A stretch of 52,521 nucleotides of DNA from JAGVSV01 sp040766135. Lineage in GTDB: Bacteria > Bacillota > Clostridia > Christensenellales > Aristaeellaceae. The position numbers and the translations under genes were made by a program. The number at the start of each line of letters is the position of its first letter. Position 1 is the first letter of the stretch. The notes beneath the pieces were generated by a model, which was not told the DNA's origin, did not search any database, and worked only from the letters and a program-made list of their open reading frames with translations. Shown one piece after another: positions 7,570 to 15,514 of this stretch. The DNA lies in assembly GCA_040766135.1 (NCBI GenBank), contig JAXGRA010000016.1, forward strand, positions 1 through 52,521, read 5' to 3'.

Positions 7570-9399
7570 TCATTTTACCCCCTTATCATCGCCTATCAGA
7601 TAAGGCAAAAGATCATAGCAAACGGTCGCCCGCCGCTGCTCGTCCTGGATAAACGCTTGCCAGTCCGTTACCAGGCAGGGGTGGGTTTTTTGCGCGTCAT
7701 CACGCGCGCCGAAACGCCAGTTCTGCATCAAATGGAAGTTGCACCAGCGCCGATGCTCTGCGGCTGCAAGGTATTCGGTTACCGGATCATTGAGAATCGC
7801 TTCCGCTTTTTCAAGCAGGCTTTCTCCCTGCATGGTTTGTGCGCAGCGCGAATGAAGCGCTTTCGTTGTGCCAAACCCTTGGGCAGACAGCCTGTGCAGC
7901 AGTTCGATTTTCGTTTTATGGTGCAGCGCAAGCGCCAGGTTGGAGCGTTGCAGATGTTCGCTTAACGCTGACCAGCCGTCTGTTGTTTCCTGCTCCGTTT
8001 TTTTTGCACCCAACGAAATGTATGCGCGCCCTGCCTGCTCATACGAGCGATGGAAGGCGCGGGCCAAAACCATCATTTCATCCTTAAACACCCGATCGGG
8101 ATGGTACACCGCGCGGTTTTCCCCAAAGGGACAGAAAACGCGGAAGCAGTCTGTGAAGGCATCCTTGTATAGCTGCGCATCTTCAGGACGCGAAGTATAA
8201 AAACCGACAACACATCCGGCAAGTGCCTGTTGATTGCGCAATAGCAACGCCATGCCGGCTTCTGCGTTTTCTTCGATGACGATCACATGTGTAAATGGCC
8301 GCTGGCTTTGCTGCTCCTCTACATAGCGTTGCGCTTCGGCGGAAGAAGAGGCGGCGTCGCAGACCTGTATGTCGAATACCTGCTCAGTGGCAGGGTGCGA
8401 CAGGATAAAGGCCTCCACCTGCTCTTTTGCATCGGCTGCCAGCACGGAAACTGTGTTCAGGGTAAAGGGGTTGAACACGCCTACGTTTGCATATTCCTGG
8501 AGAAACTCCGCTCCCAGCGCACCAAAGCCGACCAGCAGCAGGTGCGCGGTTCCGATGGCATCAGCAATGGCCTTGGCACTGTCTGATTTATTTGCATTTT
8601 CTTCTGTCGGAATCTTTTCGGGTAAAAAATGAAAGCCTTCTTGGGTTAACAGGTCCTCCACCGCCAAGGCTGAACGGCTGAACCACCTAACGCGCAGGCG
8701 CGGCCAGCGGCAGCCGCGCTGCATATGTTCATGGAGTTGCGGGTTCTGATACGCTGCAAAGACGGCAAGGCTGCTTAACCCAAAACGCTCGGCCTGCTGA
8801 TCCAAAAAACTCAACAGGGCATAGGCCCGCGGCTCTTCTTCCAGCAATACAATTCGATCGTATGCGCGCAGGCGACGGGCGGAAAGGCGCTTCCTATTGG
8901 GCAGCGTTTCCATGTCGGCAAGGAGGCACAGAACGCCTTCCCGGCCAAGCGCTTCGGTCAGCGCATCTTTGGCGCCTGCCGTACCGATGCACAGCATTTT
9001 TCCGCGATGGCCTGCCGCGCGCTGGGCGTGGACAAAGGCCATGGTCTGTTCATTCAGCCCGAAAATCAGCATGCCGCCGCCGAACAAAGACCGAAACAAC
9101 AGCCGCGCGCGCCCAGACAGCGCACAGACAGCGGAGAAGGCTGCCGTCATGGTGGACAAAGGCGCCAGCCATATGGCGATATCGTACAGGAGGGGCTTGG
9201 GTTCATCTACGCCCAGCAGCGAGGAAAATGTATGCAGCTTGATAACATCGTAGGCAGTTACGGACAAAAAGCGCAGCGGCTGCCCGGAAAAACGCGGCCA
9301 ATGCACAAGGCCTGCCCCGATGACGGCGGCCAGAACGCCCGCTGCGATCAGACAGCGGGTGAATACATTCCGATACCGAACAAAAAAACGTTTGAGCAA
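7570..9399 (-). CDS. Membrane-anchored double-Rossmann protein with C-terminal RyR domain
   Basis: 609 residues starting at TTG (9399), with AAAGGGG upstream. Hydrophobic segments near 15-34 and 72-94 anchor it. A first Rossmann-like region begins at about 109 (LIFGLNEQT). A second begins at about 286, where LLLVGFGALG gives the GxGxxG signature; both resemble TrkA-N/RCK folds. Residues 478-505 (WSALSEHLQRSN onward) match the segment that usually precedes bacterial RyR domains. Residues 542-603 are the RyR domain itself, with AEHRRW and a WRFG block. RyR domains are repeats of eukaryotic ryanodine receptors and also occur in bacterial NAD/nucleotide signalling and conflict proteins. It lies 21 nt after the TIR gene on the same strand. 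A sensor or membrane effector responding to the TIR product is inferred, not shown. Confidence 0.8.
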   Translation of the reverse strand: MLKRFFVRYRNVFTRCLIAAGVLAAVIGAGLVHWPRFSGQPLRFLSVTAYDVIKLHTFSSLLGVDEPKPLLYDIAIWLAPLSTMTAAFSAVCALSGRARLLFRSLFGGGMLIFGLNEQTMAFVHAQRAAGHRGKMLCIGTAGAKDALTEALGREGVLCLLADMETLPNRKRLSARRLRAYDRIVLLEEEPRAYALLSFLDQQAERFGLSSLAVFAAYQNPQLHEHMQRGCRWPRLRVRWFSRSALAVEDLLTQEGFHFLPEKIPTEENANKSDSAKAIADAIGTAHLLLVGFGALGAEFLQEYANVGVFNPFTLNTVSVLAADAKEQVEAFILSHPATEQVFDIQVCDAASSSAEAQRYVEEQQSQRPFTHVIVIEENAEAGMALLLRNQQALAGCVVGFYTSRPEDAQLYKDAFTDCFRVFCPFGENRAVYHPDRVFKDEMMVLARAFHRSYEQAGRAYISLGAKKTEQETTDGWSALSEHLQRSNLALALHHKTKIELLHRLSAQGFGTTKALHSRCAQTMQGESLLEKAEAILNDPVTEYLAAAEHRRWCNFHLMQNWRFGARDDAQKTHPCLVTDWQAFIQDEQRRATVCYDLLPYLIGDDKGVK

Positions 9400-9420
9400 T
9401 ATGCTGTGCCCCTTTCCAGT

Positions 9421-11865
9421 TTATGGCAGCTCCACTGCCTGCGCATAGTCGCGCAGTTCCTCAGAGGATGTAAAGATATCCGCTGCCAGCGCCGAACCGT
9501 CCTGATACAGCAGGATGCCGTCCCCTGTCGCTTCATCAAAGCCCCAGTCCTGAACGGGCTTGGCGGCGTTCATGGCATAGAGCATCAGGCCGTTTGTCAG
9601 CGAATAAATGCGAAACTCTTTCAGTTGAAAGTCCGCTGCCATCACCAAGCTGCCTTCTTGGTTGAACTTAACGCCAAGCAGGGACTTTATGGTAAGCAAA
9701 TCTTTCCAGGCGCGCTGCAGTTTCCCTGTTTCCAGTTCATACACCGCTATATTGCCCAGCCCGCCCGCAAATGCGACAAACCGGCTGTCCGCAGAAAAAG
9801 ATGCGTCTGCCACATGGGTTATCCCACCCGATGAAAAACCGTACAGCCGATACAGCGGCTCGTTGCTCTTGTCCAAATCAAAGATTTTGATGTGTGAATC
9901 GTCGTTAATCAAAACGGCATACCGCCTGTTTGGGCTGATGAGCAGGCGAGAAGCATAGATGCGTGTGCCTTGGGGTTCACGGCCAAACGGATCGTTGAGC
10001 GCAAGAGGGCTTAAGGGCTCCGTCCAGTCGGGGATGTCGGTCAATGTTCCTGTATAGCACGCAATCTCTATTTGACTGCCTTTTCCCGGAGCAACTGCCC
10101 GATAGGCCTGCTTTTGTTCCGAGCGGTACAGCAGATGATGCCCGCTGGGGTCTGCCGCCAGCAGCGTCCCTGGTGTTGTACAGTAGAGTGTCCCATCCTC
10201 TACGGCGTACAGCCCTTTTTCGCCAAGGAAATACTGGCCATCCGCGCTGACACCAAGGCAGGAATCGTCCAGCGTGTACAGCGCCTGACCGGTTTCACTG
10301 TTGTAGACCTGCCCATTGATGAACAGACGATTGCCAGCCCAAACGCTAGTGGGCGCAGGGTCGGAATCGCTCTCGGCGGTTTCCGCGCTCCACAGCGTCT
10401 TTTTCTTCGCAAGGTCAATGACGCTGAGCTGATTAAACTGGCAAATGAACGTCCGTGTCCCATCGGGGGAAATGTTATAGTCAAACATTACCCTCATATC
10501 CGCTGACTGGTAGTCAAACACCTCAAACGTCTGGATATCCACGGCCAACAGTTTGCCGTCTTCCGCACAGGAGCTCCATAGCAGAAAGTCCCCGCTGCTG
10601 CTTACGCGGGAGGTATGATACGCATAACTACCGCCTGCCTGCGCAATCGGTTTGATCTCATTGCTTCTCAGATCCCACAGGTGAATGCCCTTGTCCAGAC
10701 AGACCAAAACCTGTTCCCCACGGAATACCGCGTGCGAAGCGTAGGAAAAATCCGCCTTGTATTTTGTCGTTCCGTCCCGCGCGTCGAGAATATAGACGGC
10801 GCCGTCAACCGGCGCGGAAATCGCCAGCAGGCTTCCGTCCTCGTTCCACGAGAGGGCAGCTACTTCATTTTGGGACGGCGCTACGATCCAGCGCTGCTCG
10901 CCTGTTTCCGCGTCCATGCAAGCAATTTCAGAGAGTGAAATCGCCGCAGCAATACTTTGTCCATCCGGCGAGAACGTGTGAAATGCTTGGAAAATGCCGG
11001 GAAAGTCCAGCGCCGTTTCAATAAAGAAGTCCCCCGCGTAGCAAGAAGCGGCCAAGGCGTCCTTTGCACGCGCGGCGCCATAACCCTGCAAGGTTTCCGA
11101 CACCTCAAAAGCTTGCAGCGCGTAGCGCCGGGCATCCTGCTTGCGATGGTCGCTGGTATGGTAGAGTGATTTTTCGATCAAAAGGTCGCATTGGTTTTGG
11201 GCTGCGGACGTACGCTCCGCCCGGATTCGGGCGTTCTGTGTAAGCGCATATGCCAAAAAGCTGCTTAGCAGCAGCACAGAAAAGCAGGCTGCCAGCAGGG
11301 CGTTACGCATCCTGCGGCGGCGCTGACGCTGCACAAGGCCGTCATAGGTCGTGCCCAGCATCGGCGCAAGGATGCGCAGTTTTTCCCTGCGCAGTTTCCG
11401 CAGGCTCTCCGTTACGCTGCCGCCCCGAACATCCGCAGCCAGCGGCTCAATTTCTATCGTACGTCCCTGCTCGTCCGTAGAAAAACGCAGCAAGGGCGGA
11501 AAACTATCCTCTGGTTCGCCTGCCGCCAACACCGCCAGCACCCTGTCCCGCCCGTTTTTTTGGATAAAGTATTCCAATTCACGCATGCACCAGCGGCTTT
11601 CAAGGTAGGCGGGCGTGCAAATAGCAATCAGCCATTCGCTGTTGTCTAAAGCTTCTTCGATATCTTTCCCAAGGTCGGCGGACAAGGGAAGCTCTTCCTG
11701 GTCGCGGAACACCTTTCCCATCCGTTTTTTGCCTGATTGCTGGCGGATGCCAGATGGTATTACATAGTTTTCAATCTGTTTATGCAGCCGCGCGGCGATC
11801 TCCATGTCCGGGCGTTGGTGCCGGTAGCTGATAAAGGCGCCATAGGTGTGCTGGCTCATACTCAT
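9421..11865 (-). CDS. TIR-domain, single-pass membrane protein with C-terminal beta-propeller
   Basis: About 812 residues from ATG 11859 (MSQH), which has AGGGGG 7 nt upstream; ATG 11865 is also possible. A longer frame to 11967 adds 36 residues without a good site. Residues 5-130 (MSQH numbering) are a TIR domain: FISYRH is box 1, FRDQEELPLS is the BB-loop region, and SRWCMREL places a candidate catalytic Glu at E94. Residues 186-206 form one membrane helix. From about 290 to the end, repeated blocks (FSPDGQSIA, WNEDGSLLAIS, FSADSRFVAFA) form a WD40-like propeller. TIR domains with this Glu cleave NAD. The protein is common in Clostridia but its role is not known to me. The propeller probably senses or scaffolds. 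Confidence 0.87.
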   Translation of the reverse strand: MSMSQHTYGAFISYRHQRPDMEIAARLHKQIENYVIPSGIRQQSGKKRMGKVFRDQEELPLSADLGKDIEEALDNSEWLIAICTPAYLESRWCMRELEYFIQKNGRDRVLAVLAAGEPEDSFPPLLRFSTDEQGRTIEIEPLAADVRGGSVTESLRKLRREKLRILAPMLGTTYDGLVQRQRRRRMRNALLAACFSVLLLSSFLAYALTQNARIRAERTSAAQNQCDLLIEKSLYHTSDHRKQDARRYALQAFEVSETLQGYGAARAKDALAASCYAGDFFIETALDFPGIFQAFHTFSPDGQSIAAAISLSEIACMDAETGEQRWIVAPSQNEVAALSWNEDGSLLAISAPVDGAVYILDARDGTTKYKADFSYASHAVFRGEQVLVCLDKGIHLWDLRSNEIKPIAQAGGSYAYHTSRVSSSGDFLLWSSCAEDGKLLAVDIQTFEVFDYQSADMRVMFDYNISPDGTRTFICQFNQLSVIDLAKKKTLWSAETAESDSDPAPTSVWAGNRLFINGQVYNSETGQALYTLDDSCLGVSADGQYFLGEKGLYAVEDGTLYCTTPGTLLAADPSGHHLLYRSEQKQAYRAVAPGKGSQIEIACYTGTLTDIPDWTEPLSPLALNDPFGREPQGTRIYASRLLISPNRRYAVLINDDSHIKIFDLDKSNEPLYRLYGFSSGGITHVADASFSADSRFVAFAGGLGNIAVYELETGKLQRAWKDLLTIKSLLGVKFNQEGSLVMAADFQLKEFRIYSLTNGLMLYAMNAAKPVQDWGFDEATGDGILLYQDGSALAADIFTSSEELRDYAQAVELP

Positions 11866-12028
11866 GCCCCCTGTCCGCATTTGCGTGATGCGCGAATTTG
11901 TTCGCGGCAGTCGTTCGGTTGGATGAAAGGAATCCTGTTCTCTGCTCAAGCGTGAATCATGCTGCAAAAATTGATCTACTGGCCTTTGAGTGCTTGATGG
12001 TTATGCTCATGCTTCTTCAGGGACGTTT

Positions 12029-12940
12029 TTACTTGAATACACGCGTAAAAAATTCTTCGTTATTTAACAATTTCGGGATATAGTCACTCAATGCAACCAT
12101 TAACATCTCTGCACATCTATGATATGCATCGAATTGTTCTTGTGTCCGGATTCCACCGGGGTAAAAGTAATACTGCTTTTCTGCTTGGGAAGCAATCTCA
12201 TTTATTTCATCAATCATTTGACAATATAACCTTCCCCCTTTCTGTGCTGGGAATAGGTTAGGTAAATAGATATTCACCAAATCACAAGCAATTGATGGGC
12301 TCTTTTTGTCGTGGCTTGCTGAAATTGGGGCGAGAATCTGTACTTCACTAGAGTAACTTGTAGCTTCAATATGATCGCCCAGAAGATGAACGTAATAAAG
12401 CAAAGCACAGAAAGCATCAACCTGCTTTTGGTTTTCTGAACTGATCCCCTGATTCCAAGGAAGCCATGTAAAAGACAGAAAATCGCCGCCATTAGCGAAC
12501 AGTTCCTTATTAACAGTCAGACGAACAATCTCTTGTCGTTTCTTCCAAAAATCCTTTAGTGGGTATTCGGGAAAGTCCCACCCCCTATGAGTATACTTCC
12601 TGTGTGTTTTGCCGGTAACATTACGGCCAAACTCATCTTTCTGTAGTTCAACCTCTTCAAAAGTGTATGGCAAGGAAACAGCCTGCCTTAGATCGTTGTA
12701 GAGTTTACTTTTGCTTCTTTGGGTTTCATTCGTCGAAAACTGATCGATACAGAATGCTATAGCGTCGGCAATATTCTGAAAGGCCTGTTCCTGATCAGGC
12801 GGAAGCTGTACGTATTGATTACCGAAGAGAACTAGCTTAAGCTCTTCATCGTGTTTTCTCTGATCTGGATGGGAGTATGTGTAGAGTGGAATCATCAAAG
12901 CCAGTATCAGAAAAAGGGAAATCTTTCTTCGCATTTTCAC
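12029..12940 (-). CDS. Secreted protein of unknown function with an HxxGDH-type motif
   Basis: 303 residues with an N-terminal signal peptide (basic start, hydrophobic 7-20). It begins at GTG 12940, overlapping the previous stop as GTGA; ATG 12934 is an alternative. Two His-containing stretches stand out: THRGWDFPEY near residue 115 and YYVHLLGDHIEAT near 185. The second recalls the HxxxD helices of zinc-dependent phospholipase C / S1-P1 nucleases, but the match is too weak for a call. The gene is clearly richer in A+T than its flanks. Translational coupling to the larger secreted protein suggests the two work together outside the cytoplasmic membrane. Confidence 0.7.
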   Translation of the reverse strand: MKMRRKISLFLILALMIPLYTYSHPDQRKHDEELKLVLFGNQYVQLPPDQEQAFQNIADAIAFCIDQFSTNETQRSKSKLYNDLRQAVSLPYTFEEVELQKDEFGRNVTGKTHRKYTHRGWDFPEYPLKDFWKKRQEIVRLTVNKELFANGGDFLSFTWLPWNQGISSENQKQVDAFCALLYYVHLLGDHIEATSYSSEVQILAPISASHDKKSPSIACDLVNIYLPNLFPAQKGGRLYCQMIDEINEIASQAEKQYYFYPGGIRTQEQFDAYHRCAEMLMVALSDYIPKLLNNEEFFTRVFK

Positions 12941-14742
12941 TTCACCCGTTCAAACACGACGCTGTTTTCCCATACCTTCAGGTAATCGTACCAGTTATTT
13001 TTCTGCCCTTCCCAGACTTTCAGGTAATCATACCACTCTTTTTTGGTGCCATGAGTTGTGTATTCATAATGATACGGCTCAGTGCCCTCTTCGCCATTTG
13101 GGAAGATGTCAATCATGATGGCGGCATCTGGTTCCCAAGCATGGCCTTTTGCAGCTTCGCTTACAAAGGCAGCCTGGAATGTGTTTAAATCACCCTCAGT
13201 TCCTCTGTTGAGTGTTTCCAGTTTCCAATCTGTAAACACTTCTTCAATGTCTGCCTTTGCTTCCTTTACCGAAACACGTAGCACGCTGTTGGTGGAGAGA
13301 TAAGCCACGGGAACGATTATGGAAGTTCCGCCGTATTCAATTTCAAACTCCTCAATTTCCGGGGTGCTGAACCAGTATTTCTCGTCTAAGAATTTTGTCA
13401 GGAACAATGGGCCATTATTTGGATGAAGAATGGCTTCAATTTTTTCTTGCTCTGCTTTGGAAATACCCAGTTCATTGGCAAGAGCAAACAGCAGATCGCA
13501 GTTCAGCATAAGAGGTTCATTGATCGGGGCAAGTTCGGTTTTACGCGTTTCCTGAAGCATTTTATTGTACTGTTCGGCCTCTTGCTTCTGTTTGGATGTT
13601 AGATTATTCGTGTCCTTCAGGGTAATAGGAGATAGGTAAGATGCGTTAGCCCGTAACTGTTCGCCAACAAGATAATTTGCATTATCAAGAGTTATATTAT
13701 AAGCTATCTTAAGATACTTCGGATCCTTCGTTTTACCATATAGTCCAATATAGGTCTGCGCTGCAAAATAACGAAGTGACCAGTTGCTGTGTTCCGTATT
13801 GTTGAGGATTGCCTGCGCATACTGTTCTGCAAACGGAATATAATCATTTGTGGTCTTAATCTCTTCCGCTGCGGTAATCACTAGTGGTAGGATAATTGCT
13901 AAGTCATAGTCTTTTCTGAAAATGCGTATACCTAAATCTTCATATGCGGCAATCGCGCCAAGACACTTCTGATAATCGCCATTCTGATAGTAACTCTCCG
14001 CCAAAGTCAGCCAATAACCGCCATACGCGCTGTATGTTTCTTGATTTGACTCAAGGAACTGAATCCGGCCTATAGCGTTGGTATTGTTCTTCCAATCCAC
14101 GAATTCTGAAACTGCATTTTCTGTCAGTGTCAGATCTCCTGGAAGGCCATAATCACCAACCATTTTAATCATGTAGGCGAAGGTGCCTTTGCGACTTTCA
14201 TGAAGCGTTTCTGCTTCTTTTTCATCCAAAGCCCATCCACTCTGCAGGAATTTAAGGTCGTTCTCCATATTATAAGTATTATAACTTGTAATAGAATCAA
14301 CGGCCATATAAACAACGGACACCGCAATCTTCTTAATGTCAAAAGACTGCACAGTGCTCAGTAAGCCCAAGGGACTGGGAACGGCTGCCCGGATGGCAAG
14401 GGCTTTGTTTTGCTCATATATGTATTGTAGTCTTTCTCTTTTTACGTTGAGCATACGATAACTTTCCATTGTATCCAACAGAGAAGTAAGTTGACTGAGT
14501 GTACGGTTATCCACAGAATTCGGATATATATTGTTAACAAGGGAAGTGTATGCTTGTTCCATGAAAACACGGCTGTTCTTTGATGCGTTGATTTCCTGCG
14601 TTAGAACAGTAATGTGGTTTAGCATGGCGATAGCATTTGCCTGTAGATTAGTCAACTCAGCCGCGCCTAGTCCCGGAACCATTCCGAGCGCCAAGGTGAT
14701 GATAAGAGCCAAGGACAAGATCTTTTTCATTAAGGTGCGCAT
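12937..14742 (-). CDS. Secreted TPR-like helical repeat protein, function unknown
   Basis: 601 residues from ATG 14742, chosen for GGAGG 7 nt upstream. A signal peptide occupies about residues 1-27 and ends near GLGAAE. The middle part carries TPR-like helices, for example YWLTLAESYYQNGDYQKCLG and the LRYFAAQTYIGLYGKTKDP block. The C-terminus contains a tandem 14-residue duplication with core WYDYLKVWE. The codon and base composition is AT-rich compared with genes on either side, indicating recent acquisition. A strong promoter lies just upstream, so this is the first gene of a minus-strand unit that may run through to the RyR gene. No enzyme motif is visible. Confidence 0.75.
   Translation of the reverse strand: MRTLMKKILSLALIITLALGMVPGLGAAELTNLQANAIAMLNHITVLTQEINASKNSRVFMEQAYTSLVNNIYPNSVDNRTLSQLTSLLDTMESYRMLNVKRERLQYIYEQNKALAIRAAVPSPLGLLSTVQSFDIKKIAVSVVYMAVDSITSYNTYNMENDLKFLQSGWALDEKEAETLHESRKGTFAYMIKMVGDYGLPGDLTLTENAVSEFVDWKNNTNAIGRIQFLESNQETYSAYGGYWLTLAESYYQNGDYQKCLGAIAAYEDLGIRIFRKDYDLAIILPLVITAAEEIKTTNDYIPFAEQYAQAILNNTEHSNWSLRYFAAQTYIGLYGKTKDPKYLKIAYNITLDNANYLVGEQLRANASYLSPITLKDTNNLTSKQKQEAEQYNKMLQETRKTELAPINEPLMLNCDLLFALANELGISKAEQEKIEAILHPNNGPLFLTKFLDEKYWFSTPEIEEFEIEYGGTSIIVPVAYLSTNSVLRVSVKEAKADIEEVFTDWKLETLNRGTEGDLNTFQAAFVSEAAKGHAWEPDAAIMIDIFPNGEEGTEPYHYEYTTHGTKKEWYDYLKVWEGQKNNWYDYLKVWENSVVFERVK
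12967..13038 (-). repeat. Tandem 42-bp repeat encoding WYDYLKVWE units
   Basis: Two copies of a 42-bp unit occur in frame at the 3' end of the secreted TPR-like gene, starting at 12967 and 13009 on the plus strand. Both encode WYDYLKVWE followed by a variable linker (NSVVF or GQKNN). Synonymous differences are few, so the duplication looks recent. Confidence 0.8.
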
Positions 14743-14773
14743 GCGATGGCCTCCCAAACGTTTGCTTTTAATA

Positions 14774-14802
14774 GTTATAGCCTATTTTTCTGTTGATGTA
14801 AA
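14774..14802 (-). promoter_or_regulatory. Promoter of the secreted-protein/TIR/RyR unit
   Basis: On the minus strand, TTTACA (14802-14797), a 17-nt spacer and TATAAC (14779-14774). The start point would be about 25 nt before the ATG at 14742, leaving room for the GGAGG site. Confidence 0.75.
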
Positions 14803-14928
14803 TGTTCTGCGACCCTTTATACGCGCTGTGCGGATTTTTTGTGAGACTGTGATTTGGTGAAAGAAGGAACATTAACTAAACTGATTTTAGGTATGATATG
14901 ATACCCCTGTATCAAGGAGGAAATGCAC

Positions 14929-15456
14929 ATGGATATACCCGTTTTTATTGTTGCCGTCAGCGGGTTGGTGGTTCGGGGAAATCAGGTGCTGCTGGTGCGC
15001 TCGCCGCGGCGGGGATGGGAGTTCCCTGGCGGGCAGGTGGAGCAGGATGAATCGCCGCTGCAGGCACTAGAGCGTGAGATATGGGAGGAGTCGGGCATCA
15101 TCGCTAAACCTCTTCGTTTTATTGGTGTATATGCCAATCTGGCGCGTAGGCCAGGGTATGGCAAATGGGAGGGCATCACGCTGCCACCTGTGCTGAACAT
15201 GAGCTTTGTGTGCGAATATGTCAGCGGCGAGCCTACTACCAGCACAGAAAGCGTGGAAGTGGGCTGGTTTTCGCGCGAGGAAGCCCGGCAAATGGTTACG
15301 TATGTCAGCTTTGATAATCGCCTGGCTGATATGCTGGATGCGGCGGAGGGCGTTGTGTTTGCCGCATACAAGGCGCCGCGTTCCGGCCCGATGGAATGGA
15401 TCAGCCGTGAGATGCTGCCCGCAGGTGCAGCTGTTGCAGAAATAGAAAAACCCTGA
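14929..15456 (+). CDS. Nudix hydrolase
   Basis: 175 residues from ATG 14929, which has AAGGAGG 8 nt upstream; the ATG at 14923 is too close to that site. The complete Nudix box GX5EX7REUXEEXGU starts in FPGGQVEQDES and ends in REIWEESGI. The family hydrolyses nucleoside diphosphates linked to another moiety. The substrate cannot be deduced: it might be an oxidised nucleotide or a sugar/NAD derivative. It is transcribed divergently from the secreted/TIR/RyR unit, about 190 nt away, which is the only hint of a link with NAD metabolism. Confidence 0.9.
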   Translation: MDIPVFIVAVSGLVVRGNQVLLVRSPRRGWEFPGGQVEQDESPLQALEREIWEESGIIAKPLRFIGVYANLARRPGYGKWEGITLPPVLNMSFVCEYVSGEPTTSTESVEVGWFSREEARQMVTYVSFDNRLADMLDAAEGVVFAAYKAPRSGPMEWISREMLPAGAAVAEIEKP

Positions 15457-15476
15457 CACCCTTTGGGGCGTCAGGG
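15445..15476 (-). terminator. Terminator of the DUF5107 gene
   Basis: Read on the minus strand, CCCTGACGCCCC and GGGTGTCAGGG form a stable hairpin (15476-15451) followed by TTTTT (15450-15446). It includes the stop codon of the convergent Nudix gene, so it may block read-through from that side as well. Confidence 0.75.
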
Positions 15477-15514
15477 CAGGGGAATGGTTTTACCGCCACC
15501 CTATCGGTGTGGCT

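Noticed and set aside
9007..9834. 275-residue plus-strand frame across the TIR-RyR junction
   Set aside because: It lies antisense to two genes with recognisable domains and has no ribosome site or family resemblance.
15451..15476. Hairpin as terminator for the plus-strand Nudix gene
   Set aside because: No T-run follows on the plus strand; the T-run is on the minus side, so it was assigned to the DUF5107 gene.
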